Source: Euonymus europaeus (taxonomy: Eukaryota > Streptophyta > Magnoliopsida > Celastrales > Celastraceae). Taken from it: 64,000 nt of DNA. The translations under genes and the position numbers were made by a program. Location of the stretch: positions 9,833,544 through 9,897,543 of the forward strand of contig OY756968.1 in NCBI GenBank assembly GCA_963580455.1. Direction: 5' to 3'. Within the stretch, counting starts at the first letter, position 1. Each line of letters starts with the position of its first letter. Under the pieces are notes generated by a model. That model saw only the letters and a list, made by a program, of their open reading frames with translations, did not search any database and was not told the DNA's origin. Positions 25,612-37,048 of the stretch are shown piece after piece.

Positions 25612-26154
25612 ATGGTGAGGACAAAGAAGGGAGTTACTCCTGGTTATAGAAGGGCTGTATGGAGGTCTGATCCAAAGAGGAAAAGACTTGTCGACTCATA
25701 ATCAAGTGACGATGAGTCAAAGTAATCTCGCATTAATTATATGCTAGATGGGTCACAAGGAGATGTTGAGTCAAACTTTGAGGAAGACCCTGAAGAAGAT
25801 CCTATTTAGGATCAAACTCTATCTGAAAATGAACCCGAAGTTGCTATAACTCCATTTCAACCTAGAGTCTTGGATTCTTCATCCGATGACGAGGTGGTAG
25901 ATGTTATCAATATACCTTCTTCCCCGGAGGTTATTGACATCTCTTCTAATGAAGAAGTGGTAGAGGTTATCAATATACCTTCTTCCCCTGATGTTATTAA
26001 TATCTCTTCCGATGAAGAAGATGAAGTGGAAGAAGTCCCAAATGTGACTTTCTGTCTTGAACATGACTTACCATTTTGTCCAAGATGTGGACAATATGCT
26101 CATGTGACTTTCTGTTTTGAACATCACTTACCATTTTGTCAAAGATGTGAATAA
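25612..26154 (+). pseudogene. Broken gene: basic region, SIM-like acidic repeats, paired C/H clusters
   Basis: I do not recognise the family. A frame from ATG 25612 runs to the stop after 26154 (about 180 codons) with three in-frame stops (25699, 25723, 25807); only 25870-26154 is open. In order it shows a basic NLS-like segment (DPKRKRLV) and an acidic middle. Next come two near-repeats of about 21 residues with cores VIDISSNEE and VINISSDEEDE, which resemble SUMO-interacting motifs followed by Ser/acidic residues. Last come two ~20-residue repeats ending the protein, each C-x2-H-x5-C-x2-C (FCLEHDLPFCPRC, FCFEHHLPFCQRC), which could bind zinc. AT-rich 3' sequence with aataaa (about 26293) follows. 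It lies just upstream of the copia 1 gag. Confidence 0.55.
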
Positions 26155-26530
26155 CATGCTCATTTTCCAAGCTCAATGCTTGAGCATGTGTGTCCTAGGC
26201 TACCTTAAGAATAACATTAATAGTTTCTGTTTAGGATTTTGTAGCTTAGGATTGTAGTTTTTTTTTTACATATTTCCCTTTGCAGTTTTTTTTAATAAAA
26301 CGATTATGTCGATTTGAATATTTTATTTGATATTATATTCAACCAATGTTTTGGCTCAATTCGTTTTTGACTTGAATGATTAAAGTGTGCTTATAAGAAT
26401 TGATTGTATGTTATTAAATATAGATATTGTTTTTATTGCATAAAATGATCATTTAAAGTAAAAAACTTGAATGTGAAGTGAAACATATTATATTGTATTA
26501 GTCTCTTATGTAAACATTTTTTTGTGACTA
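26155..26530. other. Probable 3' flank of the pseudogene, up to truncated copia 1
   Basis: AT-rich, no coding sequence, with ttttaataaaacg (26290-26302) as a possible polyadenylation signal. No LTR end or methionine primer-binding site is visible before the copia gag, so copia 1 is probably truncated here. Confidence 0.45.
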
Positions 26531-28621
26531 GTGTTTGTTACAAAAAGTGTCGTCGCTGATCTCAATGCTGGAGAGAAGCTGACTGACAAGAATTACGATG
26601 TTTGGCATTGCGAAATTCAATATCTGCTAAAAGAGCAAGATATGCTGAAAACAGTAACACAACCAATGGTGGAGCTTGAACAAGGTACCACAGCTGCGCA
26701 TAGGCATGATATGAAGACTTATGTAGCTTTCAAACGCAAAGAACGAGTTGCTCGCATATTTATGTTAAGTAGTATGCGTAATGACTTGATGTCGTAGTTT
26801 GAAAAACATAAGACTTCCAAAGCACTTTGGGATGCAGTTGAGCTGCAAATGGGTGGAACCTCCACCATGAGGCCTCGCTAGCTTACTCTAAACTTTGATA
26901 GTTATGTCAAGCGTCCGAATCAAACGATGAGGCAACACTTGACTAATTTGGCTAATATGATTAGCGAATTGGGTGAAGCTGGACATGTGCTTTCTGATGA
27001 ACAACAAGTGATGCCTGTCATACATTCCTTGCTAACTGCATGGGAACACATGAGGGTGAATCTCACCCACAATGACAACATCAAAACCTTTGATGATATT
27101 GCCAAACATGTGGAGTTGGAAGAGGATCGTCTTCTTTCTGAAAAGCTCAAGACTAAGGCAAACATAGCTCAATCAAACAAATGTGGAGCTAAGGGCTCAT
27201 GGAAGGGAACAGGAAAGAAAGGCAAAGGAAAGACACTTGGACCCAAAGATGCAACGCCTAAGAAGGGCAAACGCAAATCCAAGAAGGAAAAAATGAAGAT
27301 GAAATGCTACAAGTGTGAGAAACTGGGTCACTTTTCTCGGGAATGCACCGAGGTGAAGGTAATTGACTATTCTCAACTATCTTTTTTGAATATGATTACT
27401 AGTGGTATGTTAGCCGAACCAGTTCTTGTTTGGACTATATACTCAAGGGCAACAGATCACATAGCTCGAGAAAGATCGTTGTTTGTAGATTTTAGACGTA
27501 TTTCTAAGGGGAGTAGAAGAATTTTCATGGGAAATAATGCTAAAGCAGAAGTTATAGGAATCGGTACCTACAAATTGGATCTGCGGGGAGGAAGAAGTCT
27601 ATATTTGCATGATGTGCTCTATGCACTTGAAGTGCGAAGAAATCTACTTTTAGTTACTGTCCTTCTAGATTTAGGTTTTGAATTCCGTTTTAAACAAAGT
27701 TGTGTTAAGTTATTTCTGGAAAAGATTTATTATGGTTGTGGTTTTTTGCTTAATGGTTTTATGATTATGGATGTTGTTTATGATGCAAATTTAATAAATT
27801 CTGCTTCATTTGTTGCTACTTCTAGTAATAATGCTCCAAAAGATGGTCATTTATGGCATGCTAGATTAGGACACATTGGACAAGACAGAATCAATAGGTT
27901 AGCAAAAGAGGGCCTCTTGGGTCCACTAGTTAAAGTTGACTTGTCCACATGTGAGCATTGCTTGGCTGGAAAAGTAACATGTTTACCATTTGGAAAAGCA
28001 AAATAGGCCACAAACCCTCTACAACTAATTCATTCCGACATCTGTGGTCCCTTGAATGTAAAAGCGAGGTATGGAGTTTCGTATTTCATCACTTTCATAG
28101 ATGACTATTCCAGATATGGTCATGTCTACTCGATTTCTCACAAATCGAAAGCATTGGAATGCTTTACCCGATATTTAATGTTGGTAGAGAATCAATTAGA
28201 CAAGAGTATAAAAGCTCTTTGGACTGATCGTGGACTCGAGTATCTATGAGAGCAATTCAAGGAATCGTGTGATGAAAAAGGAATAGCTAGACAATTATCT
28301 ATTCCTTATACTCCTCAACAAAATGGTGTTGTTGAAAGGAGAAATAGAACCGGACATGGTTAGATGAATGATGGCACAAGCAAATTTGCCAATCTCCTTT
28401 TGAGGTGACGCTTTTCTAACTGCAGCCTATGTTCTAAATCGTGTACCAACAAAGTTAGTCTCATCAACTCCATATGAGTTATGGACTGGAGAAAAGCCTA
28501 GTTTAGGTCATTTGGGGTTCGGTATCTTACATTCATACACTACTTCTAAATGTGGGAAGTTAGGACCCCGAGGGAAGAAATGTATCTTTATAAGATACTC
28601 TGAAACTTCGAAAGGGTATAT
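26531..28621 (+). pseudogene. Copia 1 gag, protease and integrase, decayed
   Basis: The frame order is that of Ty1/copia. A gag part (26531 on, stops at 26796 and 26879) leads to a CCHC knuckle CYKCEKLGHFSREC (27305-27347). A protease region follows, where the usual DSGA is YSRA, so the catalytic Asp is lost. Then come the integrase H2C2 (HLWHARLGH...CEHCLAGK) and a core with a D in FIDDYSRYGH, a D in WTDRGLEYL and an E in TPQQNGVVERRNR. In-frame stops fall at 28004, 28247 and elsewhere. It ends at 28621, where a gypsy element is inserted; the reading frame resumes at 35645. Confidence 0.9.
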
Positions 28622-29791
28622 TGATCGATACTTTTTATCACAAATAAAATTGCAATTCAAATACCGACGGGTTTTACCCAATCGCAAGAGTACGTGTCGC
28701 AAAACAGTAAAAGTGAATGGGATCGAATCCACGGAGACTGTACCAACTATCAATTAATTACAAAACAATAGCGCAAACTATCTAACGGCTAAATTACGAT
28801 TGAATTAAATATCAATGGACAAAACCTATCTTAGGATTGGCGCGCTCAACTACCTCCACCTGGCACACAGATTAATAGCAATTAAACAATTTAAAAGTTT
28901 AACGATGTCAATTGAAAGGCCTTGGTCCAGCTGCAGTCAATTAGATTTCCCTAAACAACAATCCTGACTTTGGTCCAGTTGCAAGATCTTTTCTTATTAG
29001 AGGAGTCTTGGTTTGGTCTCTCCTAATAACATCCTAAAATAAGCATACGCACTAGGAAATCGACAATCGCACAATCTAGGGTAATGGTGTATCACCCAAT
29101 CAACTATGTTCAATGTTCCCAAAACCTGGATCTTACGCAAGTTCTTGTTACTTCGTCAAACACCGGGTCATGGTCAGCCAAATATGTTCAACTAACAATT
29201 CCTAAAATTATGATGTTGATTAGGCATGCATAACAATAGGAAATTAATAATTAATCCAGAGAACAAAGAATTAAACTTGGTCTAATCATCAATTGAATCC
29301 ATGCACAAGGTTTATGGTAGAAGAACTTACCAAATCCCAGCTAGAAAAGAATTTAGCTACTCATAATACTATTAAAATCCAACATAATACTCAATAATCA
29401 ATGTTCAAATCTCAAGAAGATGGAAGGGAGTCACGCCCAGCCTTGCTGTTGATCTCTCACAGTCCTAGCCGCATTTGATTTCCTTGCCTCAGTGTGTTCT
29501 GCCGTCTCTCCAATCTCTGGTGGCTGTGTGTTTCATAGGGTTTTGTCTTAAATATTAAACCCTTGATCCAATAACTGCTTGCCACGTCAGCTCCTAATTA
29601 TGTGAAAAGGTAAAATGGCGTCCTGCGGCCGCGCCCAGGCTACAAATGTCGGGTTCAGCTCAATTTCAGTTATCACGCCCATCTCCAGTACCTGTTCACA
29701 TAGACACCCAAAAGAGGTAGAAACTATACCAAAATCATGGGAAAAATGTGTTCTTTAACAATAAAATATTAGGTGTATTTAACACCTAACA
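28622..29791 (-). repeat. 3' LTR of the nested gypsy
   Basis: 1,170 bp, from tgatcgatac to cacctaaca. By eye it differs from the other LTR at about 40 positions (~3%), mostly transitions and single-base indels, implying a fairly recent insertion. The polypurine tract on the minus strand is aagtttgggggatttt, directly adjacent (29792-29807). Confidence 0.92.
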
Positions 29792-31478
29792 AAATCCCCC
29801 AAACTTAAATCTTGCTTGTCCACAAGCAAACAGTCAAGAAAAATATTGAAAATCAATTAAGCTTAACTTGAAAAACTCAATCAAGAATTGGCAATACAAG
29901 TACCTTATCGTCATGTCAGTGCAATATTAACTTTTGGTGGAAATTGCACAACTCAATTCTGCTCACAATTGCTTTAGCATACACCTTATTCTTACACAAT
30001 CTCACATAGGTACACACAAAATATATATAGAAGAAATTTCTCACTCAAGTGTTTAAGGGTTGTGTTTACTCTCGTATGAATTCATGATATGCAGCCATAT
30101 GCTTGTATGACCACCAATCTTACTTACGGCAAGCATTCTCATCCATGAATCAGAAGGACTTTATTGGGTTCACAAAAATATGGCTAGGAAAAACTGAAAA
30201 AGGCAGGGCATAAAATAATCATAAATTGGACTCAAACTACGTTATCATTATCCAATCGCAAATAGGCTCAAAATGATAAAGGATTTTAGCTGCAGAGATT
30301 ACATAGGCTTAATAAGGGCAAGGTTCATACAAAACATATGATGGTCATGCAATCATCAAAAGAGTCCAAAATTAGGCATCCATCAAAAGACCAATACTAC
30401 TCAATCTATGATTTAGGTGTAATGGATCGAACATACCCTTCTCATACCTCAACAAAATCACCCAAAATTTCCACATCTTTCCCTTTCTACTTGATAGCTG
30501 CCATTTTCTTCCGTTTGTCTCCTCTTGTAGCTCTTTTTTTTCTTTCAAGATCCTCACTAGAAATCAATGGTGGGTCAAGAGATGATTAAGAAGCACTTGT
30601 GTTTTTTTTTTCTTCACATTTTTTTTATCTTTCCTTTTTTTTTTGTTTTTTTTTGTTTTTTTTTTTGTTTTTTTTTCAGCTATGTTCGCTGACCAGCCAT
30701 CTAAAAATACCTCTCCAAAATCTGACAGTACCCAAATTATGTGGCCGCACTTTAGCTTATGGTCCTAACAATTCACCCTCAAAAACCTTCTAAACTTCAC
30801 AAATGATCCTTCCAACATCTCAAAACAAAGTCCCATAATGGAATTCTAAATTTACAACTCATTGATCATGCATAACTCATCACAAGGATAGGGAGGTTTA
30901 GCAAAAGAAGCAAGATTTTAATTTAGAAGGAGTTCACAAGATTCATCCAAGGTAGGCCAAATTGAACAAAGAATGCCTTCCTCACTTTCGTAGAATAAAA
31001 ACACAGCACTTAACTTCAGATGGTTTAATACAAGTTCTAGCTATACATAATCATGAAATTCATTGCACACAAAAATTTTTTTCCTCTGAAGGCTCCTCAC
31101 ATGGCTAAACAGTGCATGAATAATGTGTATACCAAGCAGACATTCATAGCAATTACTCATGCAAATAATCACACCGTCAGTCTCTAAAGCACTTGATACA
31201 AATCAAGCACAAGTATGTCAATTCAAAAACTCATTCAAAAATTTTTGGCACAAGCAAATTCCCTCTCCCCCAAACTTGAAATCGACATTGTCCTCATTGT
31301 TAACGAAAAAACAAATAATAAATTTGCGATTGCGACAATTAAATTTGCAATTAAAGAAAATGGAAAGGAGACTTAGCTGGTTGAAAATGTCGAATAAGAT
31401 GCTCCTCCACATGGGTTACCTCCCATGAAGTGCTAAATTTATTGTCTTCAGCCGGACATAATCACATTGTGGCTATGA
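29792..31478. other. Non-coding internal region of the nested gypsy
   Basis: About 1.7 kb between the 3' LTR and the pol frame with no recognisable domain. It has T-rich runs (30599-30680). Gypsy 2 has a comparable long non-coding region with T-rich runs in the same position (53514-54990), so it seems to be a normal part of this lineage. Confidence 0.7.
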
Positions 31479-33002
31479 TTAAGGTGGATCGAATTGGATG
31501 TCCTCCTCTATGGTGATAGGGACTGAATCCCAATAAGGCTTCACACGGTGCCCATTCACTTGATCAGATGTGATGTAATGTAGGTCAAGTGCTTCTTGCG
31601 GATGCACTTTCTTCATTAAGTAGGGTCCATGCCATCTTGACTTCAGCTTGTTAGGGAATATTCGCAAACGCTTTTTCCACTCATAAAAATCTTTCCTCAA
31701 TAATTTCCTAACATGGTATTTCTTTGAGCGCTCCTTCGACAACTTTGCGTTCTCATAGTCTTCATGACACAATTCCTTTAATTTATGCAGATGTATACGA
31801 TGCTTGTCTTCTTCTTCTTTCATGTATGGGTTTAGCCGCCTTTGTGCCTCTATAGAAGGTTGAGCATCCTCTTTCGAATAAGCATATTTCAGGTGATTGG
31901 GTGGCTGCTTCATCTCCAATTTTGGTGCTTGAACTGTAAGGAAAAAAAGAGATGAATTAGTAAGCGTCAGTTGTTCAAAAGGCGGAGTACCCTTACCAAC
32001 ATATGAAGGGTCAAGGTGGAGTCTCAAATTAGCCCCCTCGATTTTGCTACCATGCTCCATAGATCCTGCAGATACTGCTCGATCATCGAGGCCTTGTGTC
32101 ACCACTACCTCTGAGGGGTCTTTGCTTGGTACCTGAAAATCCTTACTCACAAGATCATGTATAGTATCAACATTAAAACAATCTCTCTGATCATCATGAG
32201 ATTTTAGACCGTTAAATAGACAAAATTCCAATTCTTGGTCATTCACTTTCATGGTTATAGTTCCTTTCTTCACATGAATATGCATATCAGCAGTAACCAC
32301 AAAAGGACGTCCAAGAATGATAGGTATAGATGAGGATCTCGAGTTATCTTCCATGTCCAAGACAACAAAATCAGCAGGCAAAATTAAATCATTTACAGTC
32401 ACCAAAACATCTTCTAAAATTCCTCTAGGCCTCTTTACACTACGGTCGGCAAACTGTAAAGTGATAGAAGTCTCCTGAAGTTCTCCCAACCCAAGTTTCT
32501 CATACATAGAATAGGGCAATAAATTAATGCTTGCGCCTAAATCTAACAATGCCTTTTCAAAATATTGATTTCCCACCTTACAAGGTATGGTAAAAGTACC
32601 AGGGTCTTTAAGCTTGGGTGGGAGCTTATTTAACAACACTGCACTCACTTCTTCATTCAAAGCAACTCTCTCATGTGCAACAAATTTTCTCTTTTTAGAG
32701 CAACATTCTTTAAGAAATTTTGCATACGAAGGAATTTGTTTAATGGCATCAAGCAATGGAATATTAATCCCAACCTTACGCAAATTCTCAAAAATATCAT
32801 GAGCTTTAGAATCAAATATTTGTTTAGTAAACCTTTGCGAGAAAGGTGGAGGGTCTCTTCCCCATTTTTCTGTCTCCACTGGTGCAGATTTGCACCCTTC
32901 CTGTACCCTGTCGGTCACTGGTACAGATTTGCACCCTTTCTGCACCCTTTTGGTAGTACCTTCCTGACTTGATTCTGATGTCTTCTGCACCACTTTCTCA
33001 AT
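31479..33002 (-). CDS. Protease fused to RT stub and integrase tail of nested gypsy
   Basis: A single open frame of about 504 codons. It opens after a TAA that ends gag in the same frame, so no separate start is needed. Residue numbers count from the GTG at 32993. It has two repeats of RVQ-x-GCKS-x-PV (16-39), a retropepsin with catalytic DLGAS (151-155) and IILGRPF (224-230), then an RT N-terminal stub around KLEMKQPPNHLKYAY (357-371). It passes directly into the end of integrase (KKYHVRK 423-429, IFPNKLKSRWHGPYL 444-458). The RT, RNase H and integrase core, normally about 900 residues, are missing without loss of frame. The protease may be active, but the element cannot copy itself alone. 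Confidence 0.88.
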   Translation of the reverse strand: MEKVVQKTSESSQEGTTKRVQKGCKSVPVTDRVQEGCKSAPVETEKWGRDPPPFSQRFTKQIFDSKAHDIFENLRKVGINIPLLDAIKQIPSYAKFLKECCSKKRKFVAHERVALNEEVSAVLLNKLPPKLKDPGTFTIPCKVGNQYFEKALLDLGASINLLPYSMYEKLGLGELQETSITLQFADRSVKRPRGILEDVLVTVNDLILPADFVVLDMEDNSRSSSIPIILGRPFVVTADMHIHVKKGTITMKVNDQELEFCLFNGLKSHDDQRDCFNVDTIHDLVSKDFQVPSKDPSEVVVTQGLDDRAVSAGSMEHGSKIEGANLRLHLDPSYVGKGTPPFEQLTLTNSSLFFLTVQAPKLEMKQPPNHLKYAYSKEDAQPSIEAQRRLNPYMKEEEDKHRIHLHKLKELCHEDYENAKLSKERSKKYHVRKLLRKDFYEWKKRLRIFPNKLKSRWHGPYLMKKVHPQEALDLHYITSDQVNGHRVKPYWDSVPITIEEDIQFDPP

Positions 33003-34328
33003 TTATTTTCCACTTCTGAGAATTGTCACGGCTTGCACTTGCTCTTGTCCAGCTGGGTTATTCATGGGTTGTGATGGTAACTCTCCTCTCTTCCTCTCAT
33101 GCATCTCTTTAGCCATTTGCCCCACTTGAGTTTCGAACTTTTGAATGGTTTGAGTTGTTTGTTGCATAAACTGAAACATCGTAATCTCCAATTCACTTTT
33201 CTTGGCTGGTTGGTCAATTGGTGCCGCTGTATTGGTTGTGTTTTGATCACCTCTCCATGAGAAATTTGGGTGATTATGCCATGGACAAACTTGATTTCTC
33301 ATGTTGAAATTCCCTTGCCCCAAGAAGTAAACTTGCTCTTGATCCATCATGGATGTCAATGGACAAGCCTCAGTAACATGATTTTGTTGAGAACAAACTC
33401 CACAAAGAGTGGCTGGTTGTGATGGTGTTGGAACTTTTACATTCATTCCCTTCATAGCCTCAACAATCATGTCTAATTTTCGATTAAGATTTCCCATCTC
33501 AGCTTGAGTTTTAGTATCAGCACTAACTTCATACATACCATGTCTTTTTGCTAAATTTCTTCCTCTTATCGAAAATTGCTGGAAATCTTCACTTAAATCC
33601 TCAAATAGCTCCATTGCCTCCTCACTACTTTTGCGCATCAAAACACCATTGCACGCTGAATCTACCTTCATCCGATTGACCTCATTCAATCCCTCATAAA
33701 AGTGAAGTACCACATCATCCTTATGCAAGTTATGGGTGGGACAGCGAACCAATCGATTCTTAAAATCTTTCCAAGCCTCATAAAATAAATCTCCATCCTT
33801 CTGCTGGAAATTCTGGATGTCATGCGCTAGTTGTTTAGTCCGATGGGCTAGAAAAACATCCCTTAAAAAATTTGTCGCCATCTGCTCCCATGTACCAACA
33901 GATCCTGCCTCTATAGCATTGTACCACATCTTCGCTCACCCTCTAAGAGTAAAAGGAAAGTTCACGAATTTAAGATTATCAGCAGTTATCCCCGTCACGT
34001 TTTGGGTGCGACACAAGTCAGAAATTTTTTTCAAATGTTGATGTGGGTCTTCATCAAATCTCCCCTCATAATGCGGCACTGAGTTGAGCAATTGAGGTGA
34101 CAAACTGAAGTTAGCCGCCCCTGTAGGTTGATATGTAATGCACGACGGCTGAGCTATATTCTGCGGAATGTAGCAATTCATCATAGGGACACGAGCCTCA
34201 GCGTTTTCTGCCGCCTGAATTTGCCTATTGTTATCCCCCATATCTCTCTGTCGCAATAATCTAACAGTCCTCTTTATTTCTGAATCAAATTTTTCCAACG
34301 GTATTTGTTGAGAACGAGTATTGACCAT
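33003..34328 (-). pseudogene. gag of nested gypsy, two in-frame stops
   Basis: Likely starts at ATG 34328 (MVNTRSQ), 125 bp after the primer site. The frame is open to a TGA at 33935-33933, where related gags have a coding codon, and resumes in the same frame (KMWYNAIEAGSVGTWEQ). It then runs to TAA at 33005-33003 after LRSGK. The region 33929-33500 is the retrotransposon gag domain. A CCHC knuckle, CGVCSQQNHVTEAC, lies near 33395-33436. The protein would be a structural capsid/nucleocapsid. Since only one stop separates gag from pol in the same frame, readthrough or simple decay are both possible. Confidence 0.88.
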
Positions 34329-34452
34329 GCACCAAAGAACACCGTTTGGTACCTGCAAAAGAAATTGAGCAATGTAAGTTGAAATATTAAAACTATAATA
34401 AATTAAAATTAAACACTATTGCCGTAACAAAACTAGTAATAAACTAAACAGT

Positions 34453-34470
34453 CCCCGGCAACGGTGCCAT
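34453..34470 (-). promoter_or_regulatory. tRNA-Asp primer-binding site of nested gypsy
   Basis: On the minus strand TGGCACCGTTGCCGGGGA pairs with the 3' end of plant tRNA-Asp at 17 of 18 positions. It lies 6 bp inside the 5' LTR. tRNA-Asp priming is known for the Athila/Tat group. Confidence 0.88.
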
Positions 34471-34476
34471 AAACTT

Positions 34477-35644
34477 GATCGATACTTTTATAGCAAATAA
34501 AATTGCAATTCAAGTACCGACGGGTTTTACCCAATCGCAAGAGTACGTGTTGCAAAACAGTAAAAGTGAATGGGATCGAATCCACGAAGACTGTACCAAC
34601 TACCAATTAATTACAAAATAATAGCGCAAACTACCTAACGGCTAAATTACGATTGAATTAAATATCAATGGACAAAACCTAGCTTAGGATTGGCGCGCTC
34701 AACTACCTCCACCTGTGCACACAGATTAATAGCAATTAAACAATTTAAAAGTTTAACGATGTCAATTGAAAGGCTTTGGTCCAGCTGCAGTCAATTAGAT
34801 TTCCCTAAACAACGATCCTGACTTTGGTCCAGTTGCAAGATCTTTTCTTATTAGAGGAGTCTTGGTTTGGTCTCTCCTAAGAACATCCTAAAATAAGCAT
34901 ACGCACTAGGAAATCGACAATCACACAATCTAGGGTAATGGTGTATCACCCAATCAACTATATTCAATGTTCCCAAAACTTGGATCTTACGCAAGTTCTT
35001 GTTACTTCGTCAAACACCGGGTCATGGTCAGCCGAATATGTTCAACTAACAATTCCTAAAATTATGATGTTGATCAGGCATGCATAACAATAGGAAATTA
35101 ACAATTAATCTAGAGAACAAAGAATTAAACTTGGTCTAATCATCAATTGAATCCATGCACAAGGTTTATGGTAGAAGAACTTACCAAATTTCAGCTAGAA
35201 AAGAATTTAGCTACTCATAATACTAATAAAATCCAACATAATACTCAATAATCAATGTTCAAATCTCAAGAAGATGGAAGGGAATCACACCCAGCCTTGC
35301 TGTTGATCTCTCACAGTCTTAGCCGCACTTGATTTCCTTGCCTCTGTGTGTTCTGCCGTCTCTACAGTCTCTGGTGGCCGTGTGTTTCCTAGGGTTTTGT
35401 CTTAAATATTAAACCTTGATCCAATAACTGCTTGTCACGTCAGCTCCTAATTATGTGAAAAGGTAAAATCGCGTCCTGCAGCCGCGCCCAGGCTGCAAAT
35501 GTCGGGTTCAGCTCAATTTCTGTTATCACGCCCATCTCCAGTACCTGTTCACATAGACACCCAAAAGAGGTAGAAACTATACCAAAATCATGGGAAAAAT
35601 GTGTTCTTTAACAATAAAATATTAGGTGTATTTAACACCTAACA
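34477..35644 (-). repeat. 5' LTR of the nested gypsy
   Basis: 1,168 bp, starting tgatcgatac and ending cacctaaca like its partner at 28622-29791. The right border is the tatgt target copy in copia 1. Confidence 0.92.
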
Positions 35645-37048
35645 TATGTCTTCATAGTGGAGGACGAACAAGGGAGAGTTACAGAAATTGAGTAATGGGA
35701 TGTCACATTCTTTGAAGAGGAATTTCCCAACCAAGGTGATATTGAAAAGAATTTCCAATTCTATGAAATGGAAACTCATGATGTTGACACTACTGATAAC
35801 CCATTAGAGGAAACTCAAGGGGATAGTGGGAGTGTCACATTGGATGAACTTGCTCAAACGGAGCTTGATCAAGTTAATCTCAGCCTAGATTGAGTATTCA
35901 TGGACATATTCCCCATCATCATTATGAGATTGAAGGGGAGACATTCATGATAACTCCATTGGATGAGGAGGAGCCAAAGTCTATACAAGAGGCTATTTCT
36001 GGTCGAAAGGCTAGGGAATGGATGAAAGCTATGGGGGAAGAAATGGAGTTGATGAAAGTGAACCATGTCTGGGATTTGGTTGATCTTCCATCGAACCTCA
36101 AAGCAATTGGGAACAAATGGGTTCTCAAAATAAAACGTAATGCAGATGGAACTATAGAAAGATATAAGGCTCGATTAGTAGCTAAGGGCTACAAGAAAAA
36201 AGAGGGAATTGATTATGAAGAAACTTTTTCACTAGTGGTGAGGTTTGCTTCTATTCACCTCATTCTAGCTATAGTCGCACATTTAGATTTGGATCTATAC
36301 CAAATATATATAAGGGTAACTTTTCTCAATGGAGAACTGGATGAGGAGATCTATATAGCTCAACCATTAGGTTTTGAGGTTAAAGGTCAGGAACATAAAG
36401 TTTGTAAACTTAATCGTTCCATCTATGGCCATAAACAAACATCCAGATAATGGAATATCAAATTCCATGAAGCAATCCTAAAAGATGGATTTACAATAAT
36501 GGAAGAAGATCATTGTGTGTATATCAAAACATCTACGAGTGGTATGGTCATCCTGTCTTTATATGTGGATGACATTCTGTTAGTCGGAAATGACAAAGAG
36601 TTGATTGTAACTATTAAGAAGTGGTTAGCATCAAACTTTGAGATCAAAGATTTGGGTGAAGCTGATTACATATTGAGAGTTAAAATCCTTCGAAATTGAT
36701 CTAAAAGACTATTGGGTTTATCTCAAGAGTCGTACATAAAAAAGGTGTTAGAATGATTTAATATGAAAGATTGTAAACACATTGACACTCCTATTGAGAT
36801 GAATGTTAGCCTTAGTCGTGATATGAGTCCCAAGACTCTAGAAGAGAAAGATAAAATGTCTAGAGTTCCATATTCCAATGCTTTTGGGAGCCTGATGTAT
36901 GCTATGATGTATACATATTCTGACATATGCTATTCCATAGGGGTGGTAAGTTATTTCCAATCGGATCCAAGGCTAGAGCATTGGAAACCGTCAAAAGGAT
37001 ATTGAGGTACCTTAAAGGCACACTAGATTATACGCTATTATTCAACGG
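35645..37048 (+). pseudogene. Copia 1 reverse transcriptase region
   Basis: Continues copia 1 after the gypsy insertion: acidic linker (35645-35890), then RT from MKAMGEEMELMKVN. It has [26 protein letters not shown] (in part), a degraded FLNGELDEEIYIAQP, and the catalytic LYVDDILLVGND (36559-36594), which is intact. Stops occur at about 36448, 36697 and 36753. A +1 shift near 36950-37000 moves the frame to the RILRYLKGTLDY segment. It is interrupted at 37049 by a solo LTR. Confidence 0.9.

Larger units (their letters stand above)
28622..35644 (-). mobile_element. Non-autonomous Ty3/gypsy (OTA type) nested in copia 1
   Basis: A 7,023-bp element with two LTRs (28622-29791 and 34477-35644) and TG...CA ends. 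The flanking target site is tatat / tatgt (28617-28621 and 35645-35649, one mismatch). The copia 1 reading frame is uninterrupted if the element and one target copy are ignored. It has a tRNA-Asp primer site, gag, protease, a short stub of reverse transcriptase and an integrase C-terminal tail. The bulk of RT, RNase H and integrase is absent. Lineage Tat/Athila is inferred from the primer site, the LRSGK gag end and the DLGAS protease. Confidence 0.92.

Noticed and set aside
30338..30793. Frames with hydrophobic and Phe-rich stretches
   Set aside because: They come from T-runs in the non-coding region of the nested gypsy.
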